Below, one piece after another: positions 38,560 to 52,030 of a stretch of 64,000 nucleotides of DNA (its first letter is position 1; each line of letters starts with the position of its first letter). The notes below the pieces were generated by a model. That model made no database searches. It was not told the origin of the DNA and saw only the letters and a program-made list of their open reading frames with translations. The stretch comes from Stromatinia cepivora (lineage: Eukaryota; Ascomycota; Leotiomycetes; Helotiales; Sclerotiniaceae), in NCBI GenBank assembly GCA_014898415.1, contig RCTD01000030.1, positions 1 through 64,000 of the forward strand, read 5' to 3'. The position numbers and the translations under genes were made by a program.

Positions 38560-41500
38560 ATAGAACAAAAAGAAAGAAAATCATTGGGAAGAAGTAGAAT
38601 CATCAAAATTTTTAAAAAGAAAATAAAATTCATAAATAGAATTTATATCAATTTCGTTGATATAAATTTTACTAAGAAATTTCTTGTAAAAAGTAATTCG
38701 ATTATTGATAATTTCAATATGAAAAAGAGATTTAAGAAATTCATTTGAAGAATCTCTAAAAATGAAATCTTGAATTTGCTATCTTATATTCCAAATAAAA
38801 TCAAAAAGAAAAATCATATAAAATTTAGAGAAAATATATTTTTCTTTATTAAAAGCTTATTTAGAAATAGAACAAAAATGAATAAGAAATAAGTATTTAA
38901 AATAATAACTATCTGAAACTAATGGAATATTGAAATTATTAAAATCTTTTATCTTTTTTTTTATAAAATGATTATTTAAATAATCATTCCAACTAGAACA
39001 ATTACTAAATTTATAATCATCAGTTTGAAAAGATTCATTCAAATTATATAATTGAATTATATTACAAATCCAATATTTATTTGAATATAAATCAGTTATT
39101 ATTATATAAACAAGTTTTCTTTTCTTATTTCGTTAAATTCTCTGAGTTTTTATATAATGAATTTGTATATTCGTTAGCTTTTCTCTCTTTGTACACAAAT
39201 TATATATCTCTTGAAAGAGTAAATATTTACTAATAATATTATTATCTAAATATAGATCGATAACTTTATGTCTATATAGAAATTCCCTTAAATATTGACG
39301 CAATTCAATTCGATCTGAATCAATATTATCAACTTTATTATTTTTTTTAGATTTATTATAAAAGAAACAAGATTCATTAGATTTTAAATCTCTTTCCTTT
39401 TTGTTAGAATCCTGTAGAAAATCAATAAAAGACTAACAAAATTTAAAATAAATAATTAAACGTATACTAAGATAATCAATTCCTTTTTTTAAATTAGATA
39501 TACTAATAATAATTCGATTAAATTTATTAAAAACAATAAAGAAATTCTTTAAAATATGATTTTGCTTCTCTAAATCTAAATCAGAATAATAAAAAAAACA
39601 ATTCAAGAAATTCGATAAAAAAACTATATCTTTTTTAGAAGGATAAAATATAATAATCTTATTTTTATTATTTAAAAATGATATAGATTTGAAATTTTCA
39701 ATATAAGTTTGAATTTCAGTAAATTGCTTTTCTATATTGAATAAATCAAAGATTTTAATTTTATAAATAATATTATTTCGAATACTAAATATTCTTATAA
39801 TTGAAATATTCTTTAAAGATAAATGATTCATTAATTGCTTTTCAATAGAAAAAAGCAAAGTATCAGTTAAAAAAACAAATTGACACTTATTCAATAAAAG
39901 AGATCGAAAACGAAATATAATATTTCGATAATTAGAATTAGTAATCAACAAATGACATTCATCAATTATAAATCGATCGATCTTTTTTTGATCAATTAAT
40001 TCAATTAATTTTATTATAAAGCTTTCTTTAATAATTGATTTAATACTAATTAAAATAAGATTTTTAAACTCTTGTTTTTCTTCTCAAATAAAACAAGGAA
40101 TATTAAAGTTTTTAATTCTATTAAAAATATCAGTTTTTAAAGTAATCAAAGGGATAATCACTATAATGATTTTTAAAGTAATCAAAACGTTAGTCAATAA
40201 ATAACTCAAAGATTTACTATTATTTGTAGGTAAAACCCTTAAAATATAAGGAACTTTCAATAATATACTTTTTATTAAAATCTTTTACTCTGGGATACGA
40301 AAAGAGGCAGTTGAATTATTTAAAAATTCTTTCAATAATTGATTTAAAATAGAACTAAAAGAAGTAGTATTAGAGAATAATTGAAATTCTGAAATTTTCA
40401 GTTTTTTAATCATTTTATTCGAATTTTCATTAATAGAACTACTCTTTTGATGATGCTTATGAGGATTGTAAGAATTAGATTCTTTGTTATATTTTATTAA
40501 TAAATTATTTAGCTTTGAATCTTTTTCTTTTAATATTATTTGATTCCTAATATTTATATTATTAACAAAAGGATTCAATTCAATTATATAATCTTTCAAT
40601 TCAAAAAATTCATGAAAATGTAAACTTAATTCTAAATATTTATTCTGTTTATTTAAAGGGATATTTTTAAATGTAATTGTAGAACGTTTATAATGTATAA
40701 AATCGATTTCGGAATTATATTCTATTAAATTATTCTGAATTTGATGTGCGCTAGTTTGAATCAAATCATTTTCAAAAATTAAATCATTTAAATTAATTCT
40801 TTTTTTATAAATTCTTTTATAATTCCTATAATTATTTGTTTGTATTTTTGAAGATTCAAATTAAGATTTAATATTAATTGGGAATATTTTTGAAGAAGGT
40901 ATATTAGATCTAAAGAAACAAAAGAACGCTGATTGAAATACCTTAAATAAGGATTTATTAAATTGAAATCGAATTTGGAATTGATGATATTTAGAGCTTT
41001 TATAAAAGGATCAATATAAATAATATATTTTAATAGAATATTAGAAATTGATATAGGGAGGTATTTAAATTTGGAAGTATAGGATTCTGTACGAGATCTT
41101 GATTTATCAGTAGAGATATTAGTAATAAATAAAGAACTATTAATATCTAGAAATAGCTCTTTTTGATTTTTATTCGAATTCTGATATCTTAATGTATATA
41201 ATTCAGTATTTTTTGAAGGTAAACTATTAGTTAAATGAATTAATAATAAAAGTATCTTCTTGAATTTTAAAATATTCTTCAAGTAATCCTTGTAATTCGA
41301 TTTATTTAATTTCAAATTATTATTCGAAATTATAAAGAATTGATCTTGTAATCTTTCAATTTCAATCACTTTATTGATTAGAAATTCATTATTTGATTTA
41401 ACATTTGGATGAAAATCTTTGAAAGATTTAAAAGGAGTTTTATCTTTACGATTTTCGAATTTACTAAAATCTTCCAATCTAATATATGAAAATTCTCTTA

Positions 41501-43526
41501 AATCAATATTCAATAGAATTGATTTATTAAAGAAAGAATAAATAGAATTTAAAATCGATTTAAATAGCTTCTTTAAATCATTTATACTAATAGTAATATC
41601 TTTATAAGAAAGTATATTTACGTGATTAGAATTAATAATAATAGAACTTTCATTAGATAATTCTTTATTTACTTTAAAAGCATAATTACGATGTAAGAGA
41701 ATTTCGGTTAAAGCATTTTGATTATGATTCTGAAAATAACTAATCATAAATCGAACTAAAATCGAATTCAGATTATGAGTAGAAGAAAGAATCAATTATC
41801 GAATAGAATATTTAATAATGTATAATTGATTACAAAAAATAAATTGGAAATAATATTGGGATAATTGAAAAGTATCTTTAATGAAATTATTATTTCGAAT
41901 AGATTAACAAATGAAAAAACAATTAATAGGATTATCAAAGATATTTAAATTAGTTTTCTATTTAAAACAAATAATTATAATATTCAAAATTAAATCTCTT
42001 ATTTCAATCAATGATTCATTATCTGAATTATTAATCTCAACAAAATTTTCAATAATAGAATTAGAATTCAATCCTAATGAATCTAATTCAGATGATTTAA
42101 ATGATTTAGATGAATTAGATGAATTAGATGATCCATTTGAATCATTCGAATCATCAGAATCATTTAATTCGTCTAATTCATCTAAACTATTTAAATCATC
42201 TAAATTAGATTCCTCAGAATCATTTGAATTTTCAAAAGCAACTGAATCATTATCTTCCTGATTTGATTTCAAACTATTAAATTTAACTTTATTTGCTTTT
42301 TTAATAAAGGACTTTTTGTTGTTTTTGATAATAGATTCTAAAGTCTTTTCAGAATCTAAAATTTCATTGAAAAAGATAGCTTTTTTAAGTAAATCCTTTA
42401 TTTTAGCTTTCAAATCTTTAAAATCAGAATAAAATTTAATAGGATGAAAATAAAAGGTATACAAAATGAAATTAAAAAAGGTCTTAAAAAAAGCAAAATA
42501 TTTATTGCAACTATTGGAATTGTGAAGGGGTTTGAAATCTTTATTTCTGATTTTATTTTTTTCAAAATTATTCAAAATATTCAAATGAGATTTATTCAGA
42601 AATATTACTTTTTCTAAACTCAAATATAATAAGATTTCTAAATTAGAAAGGATTATTTTAAAAGCAGATTGGGCTATATGATTTGGGGAAACGATATGAA
42701 AATTAGAATATAATTTCAAATCTTCAATATCAAACTTTTGAATATATTCGATATATCTAATGTGTTCTTGGAATGGAGTAAGATTTTCTTTATCAACTTT
42801 AATAGAATCAATCTTTTTTTCGATATTCTTCAATTTAGAATTAAAATTATTTTTTTAATTCTTTTTAATTAAATTCAAATTGAGAGAAGAAGATGATGAT
42901 AAATCATTATTTACTTCAATAATATTATTTTGAATCGAATTAGAATTTTCATTAGAATAATGCTTTTCCTTCATTTGAATTTCAAAAAAGAAACGATTTA
43001 ATAATAATTCTTGTCCCGAAATATTTTGAATAAGATTAAGATGTAAATCCAAAGAAAGATTTTTATAATCAGAATTGATATGTTTTTTGAGATTTTTTAA
43101 ATTAGATTTTATTATATTGCAAAGAGAACATTGAAATAAGGATTTGATAGATAATTTAGGGAAGGGAATTAAAGAGAATTCGGATTTGAATAAATGAATT
43201 AAATGAAGATTTTGATTAATTAATTCAATACTTAAAGAATTATATATATTATAAGTTTTTTGAATCACTTTTTTTTTATAAATAAAGGTTAAATCGAAAA
43301 GATATTTATTTTATAAATGATTTTTAAAATTTTGAATACAAATTTGATAGATATTACAAAGAATAAATTGAAATACTGAATAATAAGAAAGAAATGATAT
43401 TTTATCAATTTCTTGAAAAGCCAACTTGGCTTTGAAATCCCCAGAGTTTCGAAAATCACTAAATAATTCATTAGTATCAAATTCAAAAGAATTGGAAAGG
43501 GAAAGGGAGATTTGATAGTTAGCCAT
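38560..43526 (-). pseudogene. Telomere-linked RecQ-type helicase (TLH family), RIP-inactivated
   Basis: Starts at ATG 43,524-43,526 (MANYQISLSL) and stays in one frame for about 1,600 codons except for one shift at an A7 tract (40,801-40,807). In order: an N-terminal Cys/His region with FQCSLCN and a following HINSDY; an acidic Asp/Ser-rich linker (about 42,240-42,060); the conserved middle region with ELYTLRYQNSN; and the helicase. Helicase motifs: motif 0 (FRIPE, 40,285-40,300), motif I reads LPTNNSKS instead of a Gly-rich GxGKS (about 40,206-40,235), motif II IIDECHLL is intact (39,945-39,972), and motif VI reads QDSNKKERD in place of QESGRAGRD (39,387-39,414). A conserved C-terminal region (FFYNK, HKVIDLYLDNNIISKYL) follows to about 38,570. 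TLH proteins are subtelomeric RecQ-like 3'-5' DNA helicases of uncertain role. The Gly-to-Asn/Lys changes are G-to-A transitions; about 12-15 stops fit former Gln/Trp. Confidence 0.9.
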
Positions 43527-44064
43527 TTTTAATAATATTGATTCAAAAGAATAATATAATATAGGATTTGAAAGATTTTGAAGGATTTGAAAGATTTGAA
43601 GATAATTGAATATAGAATATAATTCTAAAGAAGAAAAGATTTCAATTTGAATGGGAATTCACTTGATATATATAAATTAAGATTGTTGCTATAATGATAT
43701 TGAATTTTAAATTGAGATCGTTGCTATAATGATATTGAATTTTAAATTGAAATTAACAAAATAATCTTGATTCAAAGGGTTTGTCAAATGGAGTGTATTG
43801 CTGACTAATACGATGAATAATCAATTAATACTCTGAATCCAAATGCGAAATACTATTTGAATCAAATATCATATAGAGAATTATTACGATTTCAATCAAG
43901 ATTGAAATAATAAGGCAATCCTGATTTGTATTCCGAATAATATGATTCGCTATATTATATTATATATCAGAACAGCTTCACTTAAACTGACATTAGTAAT
44001 GCTCAAAACCACTAATACTTAAATATCAATATGACCAGATCCATATTGTTCTATTTGAATAACG
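43527..44064. other. Region upstream of the helicase, with a 35-bp duplication
   Basis: Less AT-rich than the surroundings. 43,565-43,610 has GATTTGAAAGATTTGAAG-type short repeats. 43,674-43,747 has two tandem copies of a 35-bp unit containing GTTGCTATAATGATATTG. This is where the helicase promoter would have been; no specific element recognised. Confidence 0.45.
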
Positions 44065-44782
44065 AAATATATTTATATCAATATATATATATATATCATC
44101 GATTTTCAATTTCAATATTTTTCAATTTTTAAAACATTATAGAAAATATCCTGATTTCGGGATTCTGAAATATATTTTTTCTTCTTTTTTAAATATCTTT
44201 TTTTTAATTTATAATTAATTTAATAAATTGAAATTCAAGATCAATTTTTTTTTGATGTAATTGATACCCCACTTTAAAAAAGTCCAAGCTTTTATATCAA
44301 AAATATCAATATTTTCATTGAACCTTTTAAATATATTAATTCAAATTAATAACAATCGATTAATACAAAAGATAATTTCAATCAGATTTCAAATAAATAT
44401 AATTCAATTGAATTTCTATTGAATTCTTTTTTCAGATTTTCAAAAAATTCAAAATTGAAATGTAAAGGAATAATAACCAAATGGTAACTTTTTAGGATTC
44501 TTATTTTCTTATTTTCCTAGTTTTTCTTCAATCTCATCAAAATCAAATTTTTATATAATCTATATAGATCAATCAATTCAAAAGATAATTTCAATTAGAT
44601 TTCGAATAATTATAATTCAATTGAATCTCTATTGAATTCTTTTTTCAGATTTTCAAAAAGCTCAAAATTAAAGCGTAAAGAAGTGGTGACCAAATAATGA
44701 CTTTTTTGGCTGAATCACCACCCCCCTATCGAAATGGATCACCACCGGTGGTGACCACCAAAAAAATCCTAGGAATAATAGT
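44065..44782. repeat. ~715-bp dispersed repeat module, copy 1
   Basis: Matches 61,838-62,540 over its length, from ATATATCATCGATTTTCAATT to AATCCTAGGAATAATAGTTAG. Internally it has a 213-bp duplication (units at 44,371 and 44,584). Near its end is a perfect 16-base palindrome TCACCACCGGTGGTGA (44,739-44,754). Coding not evident; may be a decayed solo LTR or MITE-like element. Confidence 0.75.
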
Positions 44783-45053
44783 TAGGATTCATTTTATTTA
44801 TATTAAAGGGAAGAAATACAAATTCTAGATTATTATTATTCAAGTTTTATAATTGTTGTTATTTAAGCTTTATGATTTTATTATTTATATTTTGTAAATT
44901 GAAAAGGGATTAAAAGTATTCAAACTTTTGTTTTGTAAGGTTCTTGATGAATCTATTAATAATTATATCGATGATCGGTAGATAAATTATATAAAAGTTT
45001 CTTTTTGAATATTCTTAATATAATTATATATTTTGAATATCCTTTTCAATGAA
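44783..45053. repeat. ~265-bp module shared with the interior of copia family C
   Basis: Nearly identical to 53,836-54,098 (starting TAGGATTCATTTTATTTATA, ending ATATATTTTGAATATC). Differences are transitions. Probably a fragment of the 8.3-kb copia family or of something inserted in it. Confidence 0.75.
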
Positions 45054-45059
45054 ATTTAT

Positions 45060-47952
45060 TTATAATTATTTTATTTGATCGAAATATATAATCTAATTCT
45101 AGAGAATATACTTTGATATATTTGTTTATAACTTTTGAATATTCTAAAAATATATTGATTCTCAAAATATCCTGTAATTTGTTATGTTTTTATCCTTTTA
45201 GAATAATCTTAAGATTGATATAAATGTAATATTTGTTTTTCTAGATTTTGTATATCTTTATATTTGATATTATATTTATAAAAGTTTTTATAGAAAATCG
45301 ATCTATTCTATTTATATTAGGATTAATATTAATACAATTCCTAATATAAATATTATACTTTACAATTTTGTTTTAAAATTCTAATAATAATTTAGCTTTT
45401 TTTAGTATTACTTTTATATTTGTTTTTATAATCCTTATATTCTATTTTGTAAATCCATTTTGATATGAAAAAGCAATTATTGTAATTTCGGATTATGTAT
45501 TCGATAATCATTTATGAATAATTTATAAAAATTTCGGTGTATTGTTAATTCTGATTGTAATAATCTTTTCTTTAATAATTAATTCCATTTTCTTTTTCCA
45601 AGTTTTTAATATTTGAATTATATTATCCTTTTGTTTAAATGGTATAATCCAATTTATTTTTATATAATTATTAATGATCAATATAAAATAATAATTCCTT
45701 CAAATTGATTTTGAGAATAATCCTGCAATATTGAAATGTATAAATTTGAGTCTCTTTGATTTATACAGATTCAATTGTTTCAGAACACAATTGATTACCC
45801 TAATGAATATACATATTTTATAGATATCTAATTCAATTGGGATCTTTATCGATTTGATTATATTGAATATTTTATATAGATTCTTGATCTTATCTAAATC
45901 TAAATGATTGAATTTTCGATACTATAACAAATATCTCTTTTTTTCCTTGAATATCAATTTATTATCAATATCTTTAATATCATCGATTATCTTTAAAGAA
46001 AAGTCTTTTTCTTGATCATTTTGATATACATTAAAATAAAAAACTATATCCTTATATCCTTTAATTATATATAAAACCATATATATTCCATTTTATATTC
46101 TAATACAGATGACTTTTTTATTATCCTTTTTGAAATATATATAATAAGAATTGAATTCTTTTTACAACCCTATTTCGTAGATCCTTTTTCTTAACAACAA
46201 ATTTACTTCTAACCCTGATATATATAATATATTTGAAAATAGTATCTTAAAACCATCTTCGTATATTATATTCATTAAACCTTAATAACGATAATATATC
46301 ACTTTTTCATTAATCTTTATCTTTCGTTTGATAATAGATTCTATTAATTTGAATAATAAAGATTAATCAAATATATATAAAAAAGCATCTATATCAATAT
46401 ATTATTTGTTAAAGAAAACCTTACTAATAGTTTTCTTTATCAAATTGTAATCTTCTTCTATTATATCTTTAATATCGAAATCTGATTCAGAAATATTATT
46501 AACAAAATATACTTGATCTTTCTTATTGAAATGAATCTTTTTCGGATTCGATAATCCTTTTTTCTTTTGATGATAAAGATAATTGTAAAAGAGTTTATTG
46601 GCTCGTATTAAATATAAATAGTTTCATATATAATAATCTTTTTTTTAATATAGATCACAAACATTATTTGGAATTTCGAAATCTGATTCTTAGCATTGAA
46701 AAGTATATTTAGATTCTTTTACAATTTGTATTAATTTTGATTCATTTTTAAAATAAAATTCCTTAGTTTATAAATATTTAATCTTATTATCGATATTAAA
46801 GCTAATTTGGATATCCAATATATTCATTACTTTTTGATAATTGATTGAAAGATTATATATTAGAATCAAAAACAGAACAATATTTTGATATACTGATTGA
46901 TAGTTTTTATTTATAGTTCTTAATTTCCTTTTATATTTTTTTAATTTATTTTAAACTTCGATAATGATTATATTAGAATAAATATTGGATTGAAATTTGA
47001 AGTTCTAGATCATTATTATATATATATTAATTATAATTATATTAATTCTAGTATATTTTGATTTAAAATATTTTTAAAGTATATATACTATTGAATATTC
47101 GTTAATAAAGGCTTCATCATCATTATTAAATATTATACAAATATACGATAATATATTTGCTTCGTCCTTTAAGTATTTCGATTTCAATTCGATATTGTAA
47201 TATATATAATCATTAATCTTGTAAGTAGATACTATATTGAATCTTATAATCTACATATATTCGTTTAATATTTAATCAATTATATAAAACTATTCTTTCC
47301 CTTTCAATTATATCTTTATTTATCTAAATCATTATTTATAATTATTTTGATCGAATTTCGAAGAATTATTTAATTTTGATATTATAAAGGTTTCTTGTTG
47401 TTTGATAAATATTGAAGATAGTTTTTAAATTTTTAAAATAATCTTAAAAAAAAAAGATATATAACAAATAAATTCAAAATAATAAAGAAATATAAAAATA
47501 AAATAATAAAAGAATTTGTAAGATTGTATTATAATATATTTTCTTATAATTATATGAATTTGCTTTTCGTTTTTATTATAATTCTATATTAATATTATAC
47601 AGATTACTTTTTGTTTTAGTTTATAATATTATGAATTATAAATTATATTATTATATTTCAATTTTATTTCAATAACATTATATAAAAACTTTAATTTTCA
47701 TTTTGTTTTATCTTTATTAATTATATTAATTCTTTTTCGATTTGTTTTATTTTTTAATTACTATTATATAATCGAATCTTATAACTTATTAACTTTTGAT
47801 ATAGAAAATAATAATATTATTGATTATATAGATTGAATTAAAGATTTATAATTTTAATAGGAATAGAATTAAAATTATTTCTAAATATAATTTGTATATC
47901 ATTATGGTCTTGTGATCTCAATTCTAATCCTATGATAGCCTTATTTCCAATA
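45060..47952 (-). mobile_element. Copia family A fragment, minus strand, 3' half missing
   Basis: Covers the integrase C-terminal region, integrase, gag-pre-integrase and gag up to the 5' LTR (47,787-47,952, 166 bp). RT, RNase H and the 3' LTR are missing: the left end stops at about 45,060 next to the 265-bp module. It abuts a plus-strand copia at 47,953, so it appears to have inserted into that copy before being truncated. Confidence 0.8.
47787..47952 (-). repeat. 5' LTR of the minus-strand copia fragment
   Basis: 166 bp, TATTAACTTTTGATATAG to TTATTTCCAATA. Confidence 0.8.
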
Positions 47953-48259
47953 TCTATTAATAATATCTTTAAATCAAATTCCGATATTAAGGATATAATA
48001 AAAGAAAATTGTAATTTAATAAAGGAAATCATTAATAAAATTTCCTTTAATAAATAATATATTAATATAAATATTTCTTTATATATATTTAATCAATTTT
48101 TATTATTTAGATTAATAGATTTTATTATCAAATAAAGAATAAAGATTAATAAAGGAATAATATATTATTATTATTAGGATTTAATGGATATAGTATATAA
48201 AGATAATTCTAAGATATTATTTTTAAATATATTATATATATTAGGGTTAAGAGTAAATT

Positions 48260-48409
48260 TGTTACGAGATATATGTGATTGCATTCGATCGGGTTAGTAC
48301 AGTATTAAGCTCCGAATCGATTATATATATAACTTCGTAGTATATTCTTTTTAGTTTTATAACTTTTAATTTTAAGGTTGATTTTTAAATATTTGTTGGG
48401 TTTGTTATA
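48260..48409 (+). repeat. Left LTR of the small retroelement
   Basis: 150 bp; contains GCATTCGATCGGGTTAGTAC and TTAAGCTCCGAATCGA. Followed by TATTAAAAACTTTTC, the likely primer-binding region. Confidence 0.85.
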
Positions 48410-49657
48410 TTATTAAAAACTTTTCTAGATAAAAAATGGAATAACATTTGTATATGCTTATGCATACTTTGTTTGTTCCTGTTTAGGTATACATTCATAT
48501 TTTTTTACTTGTATATAAATCTTCTTGATATTATTTGAAGGTGTTGTTTTTTTTTTTATTTTTAATTTCTAAGTTATAGATTACAATTTAATAAATCTTA
48601 CGATTACAGAATTTTGTAGTGAAGTAATTCATTAACAAAATGAAATTTCGTTTTTATATTTCCTGATTCTCGAATATATTTTTATTGTTTATATTCTTTT
48701 TTGTTCGAAACCTTCTTTCCTTGATCTTGAAAAGTTCAATGATAGTTTTTACTATTTCAGCTTTCTTTTTTTGATCAAAACATTCCCTTAGATTATACAA
48801 CGATTCTAGATCAACTTATACATGTTTACAATAATCCGAATAAAATTTAAAAAGCTGAAAACAAGTTATTCATTTTCAAACAAGGAATTGATTCTTTATA
48901 TATCTATATTACAAAATTCGAAAGGATTCTTTACAAAACCAAAGGTTAGAATTGATCCGATTCGAATAAAATCTCAATTTTTCATAATAGATTCAATATT
49001 ACTTTTAGAAATCGTTTTTTTCAATAGCTTTCTTTTTTCTATTCCTATTTCGATTTTGTTCAGGTTATGTAACAACTAATTACTTGTATAACGAATAGAT
49101 TTTTTATATTATCTTACTCTAATAAACCTAGAATCTTATATATATTGCAAAATCCATTCTATTTTCGGAATTACAATCCAATGGATATTAGTAATTTTAA
49201 TGTTATTAATGTTTTTAACCCTTTTGATACCCAATCGGATAAACCCGATTATACTTTAATTCTATTTTGTATATAAATATTTGAATTTTCCCTTTTTGAA
49301 AAAACTTTTTTGTATAAACAAAATAAATATATACAATATAGAAGTAACTCTTATTGAATACAAATTTGTTCGTTAGATCTATATTAAAAAGTCCAAAATC
49401 GACAAAAATCTGTTTCAGTTATTATATTGATTATTGAACCCAAAAACAATAATGATAAGGATCTAGAAGAGATAATCAATAATTAATATTTTGAAGATTA
49501 TTTGGAGGAGGTATATAGTATAGTGGATATGTATTCGTTGGTTGTGATGTAATCTGTGTATCAGGAATTTTTATCAAAAGAAGATTAATGATCATTTTGT
49601 ATTTAAATCATTTGTTTAAAATGAATTTGAGGCAAACTTTTCAGAAAAGGGGGGTAG

Positions 49658-49807
49658 TATTACAAGATACATATAATTGCATCCGATCGGATTAGTACAA
49701 TACTAAGCTCCGAATTGATTATATATATAGCTTCGTAGCACACTCTCTTTAGCTTTATAGTTTTTAATTCTAAGGTTGATCTCTAAATGCTCGTTGGGTT
49801 CGTCATA
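49658..49807 (+). repeat. Right LTR of the small retroelement
   Basis: 150 bp. It differs from the left LTR almost exclusively by C/T and G/A changes in both directions, so each copy decayed independently. Confidence 0.85.
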
Positions 49808-51722
49808 AAATTTGCTATCAGGAAAAAGGATTTGTGAAATAGAATTGTAAAGGGAATTCAATTTTTATTATATATATTTCAAAAAGGATAATAAGAAAAT
49901 CATTTATATTAAAATATAAAATGGAATATATATAATTTCATATATAATTAAAGGATATAAAGATATAATTTTCTATTTGAATATATATCAAAATGATCAG
50001 GAAAAAGGTTTTTTTTAAAGATAATTGATAATATCAAAAGTATTAATAATGAATTAATATTTAAGAAGAAAGAAAGATATTTATTATAATATTAAAGATT
50101 TAATCATCTAAATCTAAATAAGATTAAGAATTTATATAAGGTATTCAATATAATTAAACTAATAAAGATCCTAATTGAATTAGATATTTGTAAAGTATAT
50201 ATACTCATTAAGATAATCAATTATATTCTAAGGCAATTGAATCCATACAAATTAAAGAGACTCGAATTTATATATTTCGATATTATAGGATTATTCTCAA
50301 AATCGATTCGAGGGAATCATTATTTTATATTGATTATTGATAATTATATAAAAGTAAATTGGATTATATTATTTAAATAAAAAGATAATATAATTTAAAT
50401 ATTAAAAACTTAGAAAAAAAAGATAGAATTAATTATTAAAAAAAAAATCATTATAATCAAGATTGATAATATACTGGAACTCCTATAAATTATTTGTAAA
50501 TAATTATTAGATATATAATCCGAAATTATAACAATTGCTTTTTTATATCAAAACAGATCTATAGAACAGAATATAAAGATTACAAAAATAAATATGAAAA
50601 TAATATTAAAAGAAATTGGATTATTATTAGAGTTTTGGAATAAAATTATAGAGTATAATATTTATATTAGGAATTATATTAATATTGATCTTAATATAAA
50701 TAAAATAGATCGATTCTTTATAAAAGTTTTTATAAATATAATATTAAATATAAAGATATATAAAATTTGGGGAAACAAATATTATATTTATATTAATCCC
50801 AAAATTATTTTGAAAAGGTAAAGATATAATAAATTACGGGATATTTCGAAAATCGATATATTCCTAGGATATTCAAAAGTTACAAATAAATATATCAAAA
50901 TATATTTTTTAAAACTAAATTATATATTTTAATCAAATAAAGTAATCATAAATGAATCTTATCAAAAAGAAGATTTGAATCTTAAATTAAGAAATTATAA
51001 ATTAAATCTACAAAAAACAAAAAATATAAAACTAAATCGAAGACCTTATAATAAACCAATAATAAACAAAATATTTTCTCTATCCTTAATACCTTCTTCA
51101 TCTTCAATATTAAATATAATATCTATATTATCTTTATTTCAAATATTCTTTTCAATAAATATTATATCAAATTCAATAATTATACCAAACACCCCAATTA
51201 TTAAATTGAAATTAAATAAATTAGATATATCAATATTAATATATAATAAAAATAAAGATAATAATATCTAAAAAACAAATCAAAAATCTTTTTTTAAGGA
51301 TATTTTAAATATCAAATCCATTATTCTAAAGATTCTAATCCAAAAATCAAGTTTTGTAAACCCTGAATCTATATTAAAAATAAAATTTAAAATCGTTTTA
51401 AATTTTGCTAATAAATCTATTTCAATAGAATCAGAAAACGAAATAAATTTATAATTATTTAAGATTGAATAAAAGGATATAATAGATTTTAAAGACAAAT
51501 TTTTAAAGTATTTAATATAAAAACGGAAAAGAGATATAAAATAAGATTCTAAAGAAGAATAGGAAAATAAGATTATAAAGGTATTAATTATAATATCTAT
51601 ATAGATTAAAATTCAAGAAAATATAGAATATATTATAATTACAATTCTAATTATTTATAAAATGAATTCTTATATTAAAGATAAAATTATTTCAGATTTT
51701 ATAATTTCGTTAATAAATATAA

Positions 51723-52030
51723 TATTATGGGATAGTATAATTATATAGCACTTTCAAAGATCGTTGAATAAATAGTATATATGATTAATAGAGTAAAAGA
51801 ATTGAATAACTTACCCTTGATTATATGAATCAAAAACTATATATATAGAACAAATGAATGATTATCTAACTGATATACACCTTAATTAAATTAGATCTTT
51901 ATTTATTAGTATATCAGGATTATTTTATCAATTGATAAATTAATAAGGCTAATAGATCCTTTATTCTAATTGGAAAATATATACTTTGATCCTTCATAAG
52001 ATATAAAGGATTACAGAGCTTTCTATAATA
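51723..52030 (-). repeat. 3' LTR of copia family C
   Basis: 308 bp, TATTATGGGATAG to TCTATAATA. Confidence 0.85.

Larger units (their letters stand above)
48260..49807 (+). mobile_element. Small LTR retroelement, 1,548 bp, nested in copia
   Basis: Two 150-bp LTRs, 48,260-48,409 and 49,658-49,807, begin TGTTACGAGAT / TATTACAAGAT and end GGGTTTGTTATA / GGGTTCGTCATA. A polypurine tract (AGAAAAGGGGGG) lies just before the right LTR. The insertion is flanked by an exact AAATT duplication (48,255-48,259 and 49,808-49,812) and splits a gag-pre-integrase codon run. The 1,248-bp interior has no Gag or Pol I can recognise; the longest open stretch (48,822-49,079, 85 codons) is not convincing. This makes it non-autonomous, in the manner of TRIM/SMART elements. 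Confidence 0.85.

Noticed and set aside
38557..38748. 63-codon plus-strand Lys-rich frame
   Set aside because: It is antisense to the C-terminal end of the TLH helicase frame, which continues through this stretch.
41911..42261. 116-codon plus-strand frame rich in Asp/Glu/Ser
   Set aside because: It is the antisense of the acidic Ser/Asp linker of the TLH helicase; the low-complexity codons read open on both strands.
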